DNA from: Streptomyces sp. MspMP-M5
Lineage (GTDB): Bacteria; Actinomycetota; Actinomycetes; Streptomycetales; Streptomycetaceae
Assembly (NCBI RefSeq): GCF_000373585.1
Contig: NZ_KB891854.1
Span: forward strand, 198,003 to 262,002
Direction: 5' to 3'
DNA: 64,000 bases
The notes below the pieces were generated by a model. That model had not been told where the DNA came from. It did no database searches and saw nothing but the letters and a program-made list of their open reading frames with translations. A program made the position numbers and the translations under genes. Each line of letters opens with the position of its first letter. Position 1 is the stretch's first letter. Positions 28,012 to 38,933 of this stretch are shown piece by piece.

Positions 28012-30078
28012 ATGGCAGACCCCAGTAGCTACCGACCCAAGCCGGGACAGATCCCCGACTCGCCGGGGGTCTATAAATTCCGCGACGAGCACGGCCGGGT
28101 CATCTACGTAGGCAAGGCCAAGAGCCTGCGGCAGCGCCTGGCCAACTACTTCCAGGACCTGGCCGGGCTGCACCCGCGCACCCGCACGATGGTGACCACC
28201 GCCGCCTCGGTGGAGTGGACCGTGGTCTCCACCGAGGTCGAGGCGCTCCAGCTCGAATACAGCTGGATCAAGGAGTTCGACCCGCGGTTCAACGTCAAGT
28301 ACCGCGACGACAAGAGCTATCCGTACCTCGCGGTGACCCTCGGCGAGGAGTTCCCCCGCGTCCAGGTGATGCGCGGCGCCAAGAAGAAGGGCGTGCGCTA
28401 CTTCGGCCCGTACGCCCACGCCTGGGCCATCCGCGAGACCGTCGACCTGCTGCTGCGGGTCTTCCCCGTGCGGACGTGCTCCGCCGGCGTCTTCAAGCGC
28501 TCCGCCCAGATCGGCCGCCCCTGTCTGCTCGGCTACATCGGCAAGTGCTCGGCCCCCTGCGTCGGCCGGATCTCCCCCGAGGACCACCGCGAACTCGCCG
28601 AGGAGTTCTGCGACTTCATGGCCGGCCGCACCGGTGCCCACATCCGCCGCCTGGAGCGCGGGATGCAGGAGGCGGCCGAGGAGATGGAGTACGAGCGCGC
28701 CGCCCGCCTCCGGGACGACATAGGCGCGCTCAGGCGGGCCATGGAGAAGAGCGCGGTGGTGCTCGCGGACGCCACCGACGCCGACCTGATCGCCCTCGCC
28801 GAGGACGAACTCGAGGCCGCCGTCCAGATCTTCCACGTCCGCGGCGGCCGGGTGCGCGGCCAGCGCGGCTGGGTCACCGACAAGGTCGAGGCGGTCACCA
28901 CCGGCGATCTCGTCGAGCACGCCCTCCAGCAGCTCTACGGCGAGGAGCAGGGCGACGCGGTCCCCCGGGAGGTGCTGGTCCCGGCGCTGCCCGACCCGCT
29001 CGAACCGGTCGCCCAGTGGCTCACCCAGCGCCGCGGCTCCCAGGTCTCGCTGCGCATCCCGCAGCGCGGCGACAAGAAGGACCTGATGGCCACCGTCGCG
29101 CGCAACGCCCAGCAGGCACTCGCCCTGCACAAGACCAGGCGCGCCTCCGACCTGACCACCCGCTCCCGCGCCCTGGAGGAGATCGCCCAGGCCCTCGACC
29201 TGGACTCGGTCCCGCTGCGCATCGAGTGCTTCGACATCTCGCACCTCCAGGGCGAGGACGTGGTCGCCTCCATGGTGGTGTTCGAGGACGGGCTGGCCCG
29301 GAAGAGCGAATACCGCCGCTTCCAGATCAAGGGCTTCGCCGGCCAGGACGACGTCCGCGCCATGCACGAGGTCGTCGGCCGCCGCTTCAAGCGCTACCTC
29401 CAGGAGAAGCAGAAGTCGGGGGAGTGGACGGAGGAGCCCGCGGAGGATACGGCGGGAGAAGCGGGCGAAGGGGCCGAGCCGCCCGCCGAGGCCGGCCCGG
29501 CCGCCGGCCTCACCGACGAGGACGGCCGCCCCAAGCGCTTCGCCTACCCTCCCCAGCTCGTGGTCGTCGACGGCGGCGCCCCCCAGGTCGCGGCCGCCCG
29601 CCGCGCCATGGACGAGCTGGGCATCGACGACGTCGCGGTCTGCGGCCTGGCCAAGCGCCTGGAGGAGGTCTGGCTGCCCGGCGAGGACGACCCGGTGGTG
29701 CTGCCGCGCAGCAGTGAGGGGCTCTACCTCCTCCAGCGGGTCCGCGACGAGGCGCACCGCTTCGCGATCACCTACCAGCGCAGCAAGCGCGGCAAGCGGC
29801 TGAAGTCCTCCCCGCTGGACGCCGTCGCCGGGCTCGGCGAGACCCGCCGCCAGGCCCTGCTGAAGCACTTCGGCTCGCTGAAGAAGCTGCGGGCGGCCAC
29901 GGTCGAGGAGATCTGCCAGGTCCCGGGCGTCGGCCGGAAGACCGCCGAGACGGTTGCCGCCGCGCTGGCCGCCGCGGCCCCGTCCGCCCCCGCGGTGAAC
30001 ACCGCAACAGGAGAGATCATTGAGGATGACGAGGCCCCACCGGCCGCGTCGTCAGCAGAACGGGGGCAGGACCGATGA
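28012..30078 (+). CDS. uvrC: Excinuclease ABC subunit C
   Basis: 688 residues. The GIY-YIG nuclease domain (about 17-95) has [21 protein letters not shown] and makes the 3' incision. A UVR domain ([18 protein letters not shown], about 225) contacts UvrB. The RNase H-like 5'-nuclease domain begins [18 protein letters not shown]. The C-terminal helix-hairpin-helix pair has [30 protein letters not shown]. An acidic low-complexity insert (about 465-505) interrupts the nuclease domain, as in other Streptomyces UvrC proteins. ATG 28012 is set by the promoter and conserved [15 protein letters not shown]. Its TGA overlaps the rapZ ATG. Confidence 0.97.
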   Translation: MADPSSYRPKPGQIPDSPGVYKFRDEHGRVIYVGKAKSLRQRLANYFQDLAGLHPRTRTMVTTAASVEWTVVSTEVEALQLEYSWIKEFDPRFNVKYRDDKSYPYLAVTLGEEFPRVQVMRGAKKKGVRYFGPYAHAWAIRETVDLLLRVFPVRTCSAGVFKRSAQIGRPCLLGYIGKCSAPCVGRISPEDHRELAEEFCDFMAGRTGAHIRRLERGMQEAAEEMEYERAARLRDDIGALRRAMEKSAVVLADATDADLIALAEDELEAAVQIFHVRGGRVRGQRGWVTDKVEAVTTGDLVEHALQQLYGEEQGDAVPREVLVPALPDPLEPVAQWLTQRRGSQVSLRIPQRGDKKDLMATVARNAQQALALHKTRRASDLTTRSRALEEIAQALDLDSVPLRIECFDISHLQGEDVVASMVVFEDGLARKSEYRRFQIKGFAGQDDVRAMHEVVGRRFKRYLQEKQKSGEWTEEPAEDTAGEAGEGAEPPAEAGPAAGLTDEDGRPKRFAYPPQLVVVDGGAPQVAAARRAMDELGIDDVAVCGLAKRLEEVWLPGEDDPVVLPRSSEGLYLLQRVRDEAHRFAITYQRSKRGKRLKSSPLDAVAGLGETRRQALLKHFGSLKKLRAATVEEICQVPGVGRKTAETVAAALAAAAPSAPAVNTATGEIIEDDEAPPAASSAERGQDR

Positions 30079-31028
30079 GCACACCGCACGAGACGCAGGA
30101 AACCGAGAGAGACGGTGCACAGGTGAGTACGGGCACGATGCGCGAAGCCGACCAGGGCGAGAGCGCCGCGATCCCCGAGCTGGTGATCATCTCCGGCATG
30201 TCCGGCGCCGGCCGCAGCACGGCGGCGAAGTGCCTGGAGGACCTCGGCTGGTTCGTCGTCGACAACATCCCGCCCGAGCTGATCCCGCCGATGGTCGAGC
30301 TCGGCGCCCGCTCCCAGGGCAACGTCGCCAAGATCGCCGTGGTCGTCGACGTCCGCGGCCGCCGCTTCTTCGCCAACCTCAAGGAGTCCCTGGCCACCCT
30401 CGACGCACAGAACGTCAAGCGCCGCATCGTCTTCCTGGAGTCCTCCGACGAGGCCCTGGTGCGCCGCTTCGAGTCCGTCCGCCGCCCGCACCCGCTCCAG
30501 GGCGACGGCCGGATCGTCGACGGCATCGCCGCCGAGCGCGACCTGCTGCGCGAACTGCGCGGCGACGCCGATCTGGTCATCGACACCTCCAGCCTCAACG
30601 TCCACGAACTCCGCGCCAAGCTCGACGCCCAGTTCGCCGGCGAGGAGGCCCCGGAGCTGCGCGCCACGGTCATGTCGTTCGGCTTCAAGTACGGCCTCCC
30701 GGTCGACGCCGACATGGTCGTCGACTGCCGCTTCATCCCCAACCCGCACTGGGTCCCCGAACTCCGCCCCTTCACGGGCCTGAACGACGAGGTCTCCGAC
30801 TACGTCTTCAAGCAGCCCGGCACCAAGGAGTTCCTGGACGGCTACACCGACCTGCTGCGCCTGGTCGCGGCCGGCTACCGCCGCGAGGGCAAGCGCTATG
30901 TGACGATCGCGGTCGGCTGCACCGGCGGCAAGCACCGCAGCGTCGCGATGTCCGAGAAGCTGGCCCGCCGGCTGACCTCCGACGGTGTCGAAACGGTCGT
31001 GGTGCACCGGGACATGGGGCGCGAGTGA
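30075..31028 (+). CDS. rapZ: RNase adapter RapZ-family nucleotide-binding protein
   Basis: 317 residues. After a 35-residue variable N-terminus comes [13 protein letters not shown], a Walker A-type loop in which Arg replaces the usual Lys, as in many actinobacterial members. [16 protein letters not shown] and the C-terminal [18 protein letters not shown] are family hallmarks. The protein binds nucleotides or GlcN6P in other bacteria and regulates small RNA turnover; the actinobacterial role is less clear. It overlaps uvrC by ATGA and yvcK by GTGA, the conserved rapZ-yvcK-whiA arrangement of Gram-positives. Confidence 0.93.
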   Translation: MSTPHETQETERDGAQVSTGTMREADQGESAAIPELVIISGMSGAGRSTAAKCLEDLGWFVVDNIPPELIPPMVELGARSQGNVAKIAVVVDVRGRRFFANLKESLATLDAQNVKRRIVFLESSDEALVRRFESVRRPHPLQGDGRIVDGIAAERDLLRELRGDADLVIDTSSLNVHELRAKLDAQFAGEEAPELRATVMSFGFKYGLPVDADMVVDCRFIPNPHWVPELRPFTGLNDEVSDYVFKQPGTKEFLDGYTDLLRLVAAGYRREGKRYVTIAVGCTGGKHRSVAMSEKLARRLTSDGVETVVVHRDMGRE

Positions 31029-32086
31029 CCTCCCGTACACCGCGGCTCCGCCGGGTCCGCCGCTTCGTCCCCAGCGGCCGCGCGACGAAGGGCGCCACCC
31101 CCAAGGTGGTGGCGCTCGGCGGCGGCATGGGGCTGTCCGCCTCGCTCGCCGCGCTGCGCCGCATCACCCGCGATCTGACCGCCGTGGTCACCGTCGCCGA
31201 CGACGGCGGCTCCAGCGGCCGGCTCCGCGACGAGCTGGGCGTGCTGCCCCCCGGCGACCTGCGCAAGGCGCTGGCCGCGCTGTGCGGCGACGACGACTGG
31301 GGCCAGACCTGGGCCCGGGTCATCCAGCACCGCTTCCAGAGCGAGGGCGAGCTGCACGACCACGCGGTGGGCAATCTGCTGATCGTCGCGCTGTGGGAGC
31401 AGCTCGGCGACCACGTCCAGGCCCTCGACCTGGTCGGCAAGCTGCTGGGCGCGCACGGCCGGGTGCTGCCCATGTCGGCGGTGCCACTGGAGCTCCAGGC
31501 CCAGGTCAGGGGGTTGGACGCCGAGCGCCCGGACGCGATCGGCACGGTTCGCGGCCAGGCCACGGTCGCCCTCACCCGCGGCGAGGTGCTGTCCGTCCAC
31601 GTCGTCCCTGAGGACCCGCCGGCCGTCCCCGAGGCGGTCGCCGCGGTCCGTGACGCCGACTGGGTGGTGCTCGGCCCCGGTTCGTGGTTCTCCTCGGTCA
31701 TCCCGCATCTGCTCGTGCCCGAGCTGCGCGAGGCCCTGGAGGAGACCCAGGCCCGGAAGGTCCTCTCACTCAACCTCGCGCCCCAGCCGGGCGAAACCGA
31801 GGGCTTCTCCCCGCAGCGTCATTTGGAGGTTTTGGCCCGACACGCCCCTAAACTCGCCTTCGACGTGGTGCTGGCCGACGAGGCCGCGGTGCCCGACATC
31901 GATGGTCTGACGGTTGCCGCCAAGCAGCTGGTGGGCAGCGAGGTCGAACTCGCCGCGGTCGCCCGACGCGGAGACGACGCCCGGCCCGGTGCCGGGGGAG
32001 CCCCCGACCGGCACGATCCGGAACTGCTGGCAGCCGCGTACGACCGTATTTTTCGGATGCATGGAAGGATCGGCCCATGGCGATGA
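31025..32086 (+). CDS. yvcK: YvcK/CofD-like gluconeogenesis factor
   Basis: 353 residues. [17 protein letters not shown] near residue 30 and [31 protein letters not shown] form the UDP-sugar/nucleotide binding site of the CofD-like fold. [16 protein letters not shown] and [16 protein letters not shown] are also conserved. The family is needed for growth on gluconeogenic carbon and for cell-wall precursor balance. GTG 31025 overlaps the rapZ stop, and the gene overlaps whiA by 10 bp, implying strong translational coupling. Confidence 0.93.
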   Translation: MTSRTPRLRRVRRFVPSGRATKGATPKVVALGGGMGLSASLAALRRITRDLTAVVTVADDGGSSGRLRDELGVLPPGDLRKALAALCGDDDWGQTWARVIQHRFQSEGELHDHAVGNLLIVALWEQLGDHVQALDLVGKLLGAHGRVLPMSAVPLELQAQVRGLDAERPDAIGTVRGQATVALTRGEVLSVHVVPEDPPAVPEAVAAVRDADWVVLGPGSWFSSVIPHLLVPELREALEETQARKVLSLNLAPQPGETEGFSPQRHLEVLARHAPKLAFDVVLADEAAVPDIDGLTVAAKQLVGSEVELAAVARRGDDARPGAGGAPDRHDPELLAAAYDRIFRMHGRIGPWR

Positions 32087-33066
32087 CGGCTGCGGTGAAG
32101 GATGAGATCTCCCGGCTCCCCGTCACCCGGACCTGCTGCCGGAAGTCGGAGGTCTCGTCGATCCTGCGGTTCGCGGGTGGCCTGCACCTGGTCAGCGGCC
32201 GCATCGTGATCGAGGCGGAGCTGGACACGGGCATCGCCGCCCGCCGGCTCCGCAAGGACATCCTGGAGATCTTCGGGCACTCCTCCGACCTGGTGGTGAT
32301 GGCCCCCGGCGGGCTCCGGCGCGGTAGCCGCTACGTCGTCCGCGTGGTGGCCGGCGGCGACCAGCTCGCCCGGCAGACCGGCCTGGTCGACGGCCGCGGC
32401 CGACCCATCCGCGGACTGCCACCACAGGTGGTCTCCGGCGCGACCTGCGACGCCGAGGCCGCCTGGCGCGGCGCCTTTCTGGCCCACGGCTCGCTCACCG
32501 AGCCCGGCCGCTCGTCCTCCCTGGAGGTCACCTGCCCCGGCCCCGAGGCCGCCCTCGCCCTGGTCGGCGCGGCCCGCCGCCTCGGCATCGGCGCCAAGGC
32601 CCGCGAGGTGCGCAGCGTCGACCGCGTGGTCGTCCGTGACGGTGACGCCATCGGCGCGCTGCTGACGCGGCTCGGCGCCCACGAGTCGGTGCTGGCCTGG
32701 GAGGAGCGGCGGATGCGCCGCGAGGTCCGGGCCACCGCCAACCGCCTCGCCAACTTCGACGACGCCAACCTCCGCCGCTCCGCGCGGGCCGCGGTCGCCG
32801 CCGGCGCCCGGGTCCAGCGCGCCCTGGAGATCCTCGGCGAGGAGGTCCCTGAGCACCTCGCCGCGGCCGGCCGGCTGCGCATGGAGCACAAGCAGGCGTC
32901 CTTGGAAGAGCTGGGCGCGCTGGCCGATCCGCCGCTGACCAAGGACGCGGTCGCCGGGCGCATCCGCCGCCTGCTGGCGATGGCCGACAAGCGCGCCCAG
33001 GACCTCGGCATCCCGGGCACGGAGTCCAACCTCACCGAGGAGCTCGCGGACGGCATGGTCAGCTGA
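32077..33066 (+). CDS. whiA: Sporulation transcription regulator WhiA
   Basis: 329 residues. The N-terminal part is a degenerate LAGLIDADG homing-endonuclease-like fold, from [21 protein letters not shown] through [16 protein letters not shown]. The C-terminal HTH contains [28 protein letters not shown]. WhiA acts with WhiB to arrest aerial growth and start sporulation septation in Streptomyces, binding GACAC-type sites. It begins inside yvcK, so basal expression comes from the uvrC-side operon. A dedicated promoter inside yvcK is possible but not identified here. The sequence is close to full-family length with no missing segment. Confidence 0.97.
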   Translation: MAMTAAVKDEISRLPVTRTCCRKSEVSSILRFAGGLHLVSGRIVIEAELDTGIAARRLRKDILEIFGHSSDLVVMAPGGLRRGSRYVVRVVAGGDQLARQTGLVDGRGRPIRGLPPQVVSGATCDAEAAWRGAFLAHGSLTEPGRSSSLEVTCPGPEAALALVGAARRLGIGAKAREVRSVDRVVVRDGDAIGALLTRLGAHESVLAWEERRMRREVRATANRLANFDDANLRRSARAAVAAGARVQRALEILGEEVPEHLAAAGRLRMEHKQASLEELGALADPPLTKDAVAGRIRRLLAMADKRAQDLGIPGTESNLTEELADGMVS

Positions 33067-33086
33067 CGCGGCCGCCTTCTTCCCCC

Positions 33087-33122
33087 GCGCCCCCGGCGCC
33101 CGTCATCGGGCACCGGGGGCGC
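33087..33122. terminator. Hairpin after whiA
   Basis: GCGCCCCCGG (33087-33096) pairs with CCGGGGGCGC (33113-33122), with inner GCCCG/CGGGC pairing around a TCAT loop. It lies 20 bp past the whiA stop and upstream of the gap promoter. Confidence 0.75.
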
Positions 33123-33213
33123 CTGCGTGCGGGCCGCCGGAGGGGCCGGAGCGGGCCGTGCGTCAGAGGGGCTCGAAGCCGCTCACCTGAGCATCTTTCG
33201 GCGCCGATGTCAA

Positions 33214-34321
<1,108 letters not shown>

Positions 34322-34358
34322 TCACCGCCTGACGTCACCCAAGGCACCGGAATGTGAG

Positions 34359-34402
34359 GACGGGGCTCGCAGGGCGCGGAAACGCGTGCTGCGGGCCCCG
34401 TC
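34359..34402 (+). promoter_or_regulatory. Hairpin between gap and pgk
   Basis: GACGGGGC...GCCCCGTC (34359-34366 / 34395-34402) enclose CGCAG/CTGCG and CGCG/CGCG inner stems around GAAA. It lies in the 111-bp gap-pgk spacer, 30 bp before the pgk start. It may partly terminate or stabilise the gap mRNA, so that gap and pgk are expressed at different levels. Confidence 0.6.
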
Positions 34403-34432
34403 CCATGACGGACTACAACGGAGTCACTTCAC

Positions 34433-35644
34433 ATGAAGACGATCGACGACCTCGCCACGGAAGGCGTCGCTGGCAAGCGGGTCTTCGTCCGCGCCGATCT
34501 CAACGTTCCCTTGGACGGCACCACCATCACCGACGACGGCCGGATCCGCGCCGTCGCCCCGACGATCGCCAAGCTCGCCGGGCTCGGCGCCAAGGTGATC
34601 GTCGCTTCCCACCTCGGCCGCCCCAAGGGCGCACCGGACCCGGCCTTCTCGCTGGCCCCGGCGGCCGCGCGGCTCGGCGAGATCCTCGGCCAGGACGTGG
34701 CGTTCGCCACCGACACGGTCGGCGAGTCGGCCGCGTCCGTGGTCGCGGGCCTGGCCGACGGACAGGTGGCCGTCCTGGAGAACCTCCGCTTCAACGCGGG
34801 CGAGACCAGCAAGGACGACGCCGAGCGCGGCGCCTTCGCCGACCGGCTCGCCGAGCTCGCCGACCTCTACGTGGGCGACGGCTTCGGCGCCGTGCACCGC
34901 AAGCACGCCTCCGTCTACGACCTGCCCAAGCGGCTGCCGCACGCCGCCGGCGACCTGATCGCCACCGAGGTCGGCGTCCTGAAGAAGCTCACCGAGGACG
35001 TCAAGCGCCCCTACGTGGTGGTGCTCGGCGGCGCCAAGGTCTCCGACAAGCTGGCCGTCATCGACCAGCTGATCGAGAAGGCCGACCGCATCCTCGTCGG
35101 CGGCGGCATGGCCTACACCTTCCTCAAGGCCAAGGGCCACGAGGTCGGCATCTCGCTGCTCCAGGAGGACCAGGTCCCGGCCTGCCTGGAATACCTGGCG
35201 CGCGCCGAGAAGCGCGGCGTGGAGTTCGTACTCCCCGTGGACGTGCTGGTCTCCGCCGAGTTCCCGGACCTCAAGGGCAAGACCCCGGCCACCTACGACG
35301 TCGTCGCCTCGGACGCCATCCCGGCCGACAAGGAGGGCCTGGACATCGGCCCGAAGACCCGCGAGCTGTACGCCGCCAAGCTCGCCGACGCGGGCACCGT
35401 CTTCTGGAACGGCCCGATGGGCGTCTTCGAGCACCCCGACTACGCGAACGGCACCAAGGCCGTCGCGCAGGGGCTGCTGGACTCGCCCGCCTTCACCGTC
35501 GTCGGCGGTGGCGACTCGGCCGCCGCCGTGCGCCTGCTCGGCTTCGACGAGAATGCTTTCGGCCACATTTCGACCGGTGGCGGCGCAAGCCTCGAATACC
35601 TCGAAGGCAAGACGCTCCCCGGCCTCGCCGCTCTGGAGGACTGA
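34433..35644 (+). CDS. pgk: Phosphoglycerate kinase
   Basis: 403 residues, full length. N-terminal RVFVRADLNVPLDG and SHLGRPKG bind 3-phosphoglycerate. VVLGGAKVSDKL and the C-terminal FWNGPMGVFE and GGGDSAAA bind ATP/ADP. It makes ATP from 1,3-bisphosphoglycerate in the cytosol. ATG 34433. It is followed by tpiA after 6 bp, so the two are certainly one transcript. Confidence 0.97.
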   Translation: MKTIDDLATEGVAGKRVFVRADLNVPLDGTTITDDGRIRAVAPTIAKLAGLGAKVIVASHLGRPKGAPDPAFSLAPAAARLGEILGQDVAFATDTVGESAASVVAGLADGQVAVLENLRFNAGETSKDDAERGAFADRLAELADLYVGDGFGAVHRKHASVYDLPKRLPHAAGDLIATEVGVLKKLTEDVKRPYVVVLGGAKVSDKLAVIDQLIEKADRILVGGGMAYTFLKAKGHEVGISLLQEDQVPACLEYLARAEKRGVEFVLPVDVLVSAEFPDLKGKTPATYDVVASDAIPADKEGLDIGPKTRELYAAKLADAGTVFWNGPMGVFEHPDYANGTKAVAQGLLDSPAFTVVGGGDSAAAVRLLGFDENAFGHISTGGGASLEYLEGKTLPGLAALED

Positions 35645-35650
35645 ACAACC

Positions 35651-36427
<777 letters not shown>

Positions 36428-36435
36428 CAGCTATG

Positions 36436-36456
36436 ACGACGGGCCCGGCCCGTCGT
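36436..36456. terminator. Hairpin after tpiA
   Basis: ACGACGGGC-ccg-GCCCGTCGT, a perfect 9-bp stem with a 3-nt loop, 8 bp past the tpiA stop. It separates the glycolytic unit from secG. Confidence 0.7.
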
Positions 36457-36567
36457 ACCCTGTCGGGGCCGGGTCCGGTGTCGTGCGCACCGCGCCCGGC
36501 CCCGCACCGTCCGGCAGCGCCCGGCCGGCACGTTCCGTCCGACAGTCCTCAGAGAGTTGGTCCAGCC

Positions 36568-36804
36568 GTGGTCATCGGGTTCTCGATCGCCCTCATCGTC
36601 TTCAGCGTGCTGCTGATGATGTTGGTGCTCATGCACAAGGGGAAGGGCGGCGGCCTGTCCGACATGTTCGGTGGCGGCATGCAGTCCTCGGTCGGCGGCT
36701 CGTCGGTCGCCGAGCGCAACCTCGACCGGATCACCATCGTGATCGGTCTGTTGTGGTTCGCCTGCATCGTGGTGCTCGGCATCCTGGTCAAGTTCGGCAG
36801 CTGA
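36568..36804 (+). CDS. secG: Preprotein translocase subunit SecG
   Basis: 78 residues with two transmembrane helices (GFSIALIVFSVLLMMLVLM and ITIVIGLLWFACIVVLGIL). Between them is the conserved LMHKGKGGGLSDMFGGG loop with SSVGGSSVAERNLDR. It is the auxiliary subunit of the SecYEG channel that aids SecA-driven export. GTG 36568 gives the family's usual short N-terminus. It follows tpiA in the order commonly seen in actinobacteria. Confidence 0.95.
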   Translation: MVIGFSIALIVFSVLLMMLVLMHKGKGGGLSDMFGGGMQSSVGGSSVAERNLDRITIVIGLLWFACIVVLGILVKFGS

Positions 36805-36865
36805 CATGCCGTCGGGGGCGCGGCCTATCATGAAGGCAGCGTCCTGGGACGGTAACTCGTGTCAC

Positions 36866-36893
36866 TGGACGCGCGTTGGGCCTTACGTACACT
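36866..36893 (+). promoter_or_regulatory. Candidate promoter for the RbpA-family gene
   Basis: TGGACG (36866-36871), a 16-bp spacer and TACACT (36888-36893) would start transcription around 36900, about 55 nt before the GTG. No clear sigma-R (thiol stress) promoter was seen, although rbpA itself is sigma-R-controlled in S. coelicolor. Confidence 0.4.
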
Positions 36894-36956
36894 GGGGCGC
36901 CCGCAGCGCAGTTGCTGTGAGAGGCACGCGGCACCATTACGCAGGGAGTTACGACC

Positions 36957-37292
36957 GTGGCAAGTGGCAACGCGATCCGAGGAAGTCGGGTCGGGGCGGG
37001 GCCGATGGGGGAGGCCGAGCGCGGCGAGTCCGCGCCGCGCATCCGCATCTCCTTCTGGTGCTCCAACGGGCACGAGACGCAGCCCAGCTTCGCCGGCGAT
37101 GCCCAGGTGCCGGACACCTGGGACTGCCCCCGCTGTGGTTTCCCGGCCGGCAAGGACCGGGACAGCCCGCCGGACCCGCCGCGCACCGAGCCGTACAAGA
37201 CGCACCTCGCCTACGTCCGGGAGCGCCGCAGCGACGCCGACGGTGAGGCGATCCTGGCCGAGGCGCTCGCCAAGCTCCGCGGCGAGATCTGA
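36957..37292 (+). CDS. rbpA: RbpA-family RNA polymerase-binding protein
   Basis: 111 residues. The N-terminal tail has NAIRGSRVGAGPMGEAERGE. The core has zinc-ligand-like ISFWCSNGHET and TWDCPRCGFPAG. A linker and helix follow (PYKTHLAYVRERRSDADGEAILAEALAKLR), where RbpA contacts the principal sigma factor. By my recollection the classical S. coelicolor RbpA has a different sequence (SYETDRG, RTHWDMLMERR), so this is more likely the second family paralogue, sometimes called RbpB. Role: stabilising RNA polymerase holoenzyme, inferred from the family. GTG 36957 follows AGGGAG. Confidence 0.8.
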   Translation: MASGNAIRGSRVGAGPMGEAERGESAPRIRISFWCSNGHETQPSFAGDAQVPDTWDCPRCGFPAGKDRDSPPDPPRTEPYKTHLAYVRERRSDADGEAILAEALAKLRGEI

Positions 37293-37432
37293 CGGCTCCG
37301 CGGCGCACCGCGCACACCGCTTACGACGACCGGCCCGGCCGGAGAGGACATCGCGCCCGCTCCGCCGGGCCGTTCGCGTGCCCGGGGCCGCTCGCATCTG
37401 AGGAGCGGGGTAGGGACGTTGCCCCAGGCCCG

Positions 37433-37455
37433 TTGTCAGTGGCCGCCCCTACGGT
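37433..37455 (+). promoter_or_regulatory. DNA-damage promoter upstream of the broken MFS gene
   Basis: TTGTCAGTGG-N7-TACGGT, identical in its conserved bases and spacing to the uvrB promoter. Transcription would start near 37462, about 55 nt before the ATG of the MFS gene. Confidence 0.8.
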
Positions 37456-37680
37456 TGGGAGGAGCGGCGGATCCCGCTCGGGGGTCCCGGGGAGGCGTGG
37501 TACGGGGGGGCGGGCCATGGCGCGGGCGGCGGCGGAAGCGGGCGGCGCGGCGGAGGTTGGCGCGTGCGTCCGGCGCGGCGGGTTCGGGCGGCTGTGGAGC
37601 GCCGCGGCCGTGTCCCGCTTCGGCGATGCGCTGCGGGGTACCGCCCTGCCGCTGCTCGCCCACGCGTCGACGTCCGATCC

Positions 37681-37722
37681 TCCCCCAAGCTCTCGGCTTC
37701 ACTCGAGCAGGGAGGTGCCCCC
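37681..37722 (+). repeat. 42-bp palindromic element, copy 1 (in-frame insertion)
   Basis: It runs from TCCCCCAAGCTC to GGGAGGTGCCCCC, with an internal GCTC/GAGC stem; CCTCCC (37679-37684) pairs with GGGAGG (37710-37715). It matches copy 2 at 39 of 42 positions. Removing exactly 42 bases restores a continuous SDP-LIA reading in the transporter. Confidence 0.85.
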
Positions 37723-37915
37723 ACTGATCGCGCTGGTCGCCGCCTTCGGCTTCGCGCCGTGGCTGCTCTTCGGGCTGCTCGGCGGTGCGCTCGCCGACCG
37801 GGTGGACCAGCGGCGCGCGATGTGGGCGGTCGATGTCCTGCGCGGGCTGCTCATGGGGGGCTTCGCGCTGGCCGTGGCGGCCGGTGCGGTCGGCATCGGG
37901 CTGCTGCTGGCGCTG

Positions 37916-37957
37916 TCCCCCAAGCTCTCAGCTTCGTTCGAGCAGGGAGGTGCCCCC
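37916..37957 (+). repeat. 42-bp palindromic element, copy 2 (frameshifting insertion)
   Basis: Same element as copy 1 with three substitutions. Removing it plus one adjacent T restores LAL-LALTTL, so the net insertion is 43 bases and shifts the frame. Confidence 0.85.
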
Positions 37958-38933
37958 TCTCGCGCTCACCACCCTCCAGACGCTCTTCGACAACGCCGCC
38001 ATGGCCCTGCTGCCCGCAGTGGTGCCCAGGGAGTCGCTGACCTCCGCCAACGCCCGTCTGATGACCGGCCAGGAGGTCGTCGGCCGGTTCGTCGGGGGAC
38101 CGGTGGCGCCGCTGCTGATCGGGGTGGGCACGGCGCTGCCCTTCGCGGTGGACGCGGCGACGTACCTGATCGCCGCGGCCCTGGTGGCCTCGCTGCGCAC
38201 CGGCGCATCGCCCCGGCCGCCGGCCGCCTCCGGGCGCACCCTGTGGCGGGAAATCGCCGAGGGCATACGGGCGTTGTGGGGCGACCGGGAGCTGCGCGGG
38301 CTCTGCCTGTCGGTGGCGCTGGCCAACGTCGGCGTGGGCGCGCTGATCGCGGAGCTGGTCGTGGTCGTCAAGGACTGGCTGGGCGCCGGGGACTTCGGCT
38401 ATGTCGCGGTGACGACGGGGTACGGCGCCGGCACGGTGCTCGGCGGGCTGCTGACCGGCCAGTTCGTCGCCGCGGCCGGCGGCCGCATCCGCACCCTGCT
38501 GCTGGCCGGCGCGGTGCAGACCGCGGCGCTGGTGGTGTTCGGCACGGTGCGGGCACTGTGGCCCGCGGCCCTGGCGCTGGCCCTGTTCGGCTGCGCCGGC
38601 ACGGTGTGGAACGTCCTGGAGACCACGCTGGTGCAGCAGCGCGCCCCCGGGGCGATGCTGGGCCGGATCAGTTCCGCCTTCCGCACGGTCTCGATCGCCG
38701 GCACACCGCTGGGCGCGCTGCTGGGCGGGGCCGCGGCGGTGGCCTGGGGGCCCAACTCCCCGGCGCTGATGGCCGCCGCGCTGCTGGGGGCGGGTGCGGT
38801 GGTGCTGATACCGCTTGTTCGGGGCGGCGACAGCACCTCGTCCGACAGCGGACAGATACCTCATACCGCGCTCTGATCCCTTAGGTTGGAGGGCGGCGGG
38901 GCCGCTAACGAGATGAAGAAGGCTGATGTCCGA

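Larger units (their letters stand above)
37517..38876 (+). pseudogene. MFS transporter gene disrupted by two palindromic elements
   Basis: The first frame runs from ATG 37517 through FGRLWSAAAVSRFGDALRGT, the usual MFS start, and LLFGLLGGALADRVDQRRA, the loop 2-3 motif. Near 37958 the transporter sequence moves to the +1 frame (LALTTLQTLFDNAAMALLPAV) and continues to 38876 with further membrane segments. A 42-bp element inside the first frame adds 14 codons between TSDP and LIAL without breaking it. A second copy plus one base causes the shift. About 430 residues of an otherwise well-preserved transporter are recognisable. A sequencing or assembly error at the C-runs cannot be excluded. The promoter is of the DNA-damage type. 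Confidence 0.8.

Noticed and set aside
37910..37965. Programmed frameshifting at the second palindromic element of the MFS gene
   Set aside because: No slippery heptamer precedes a suitable pseudoknot; a disrupting insertion or a sequence error is simpler.
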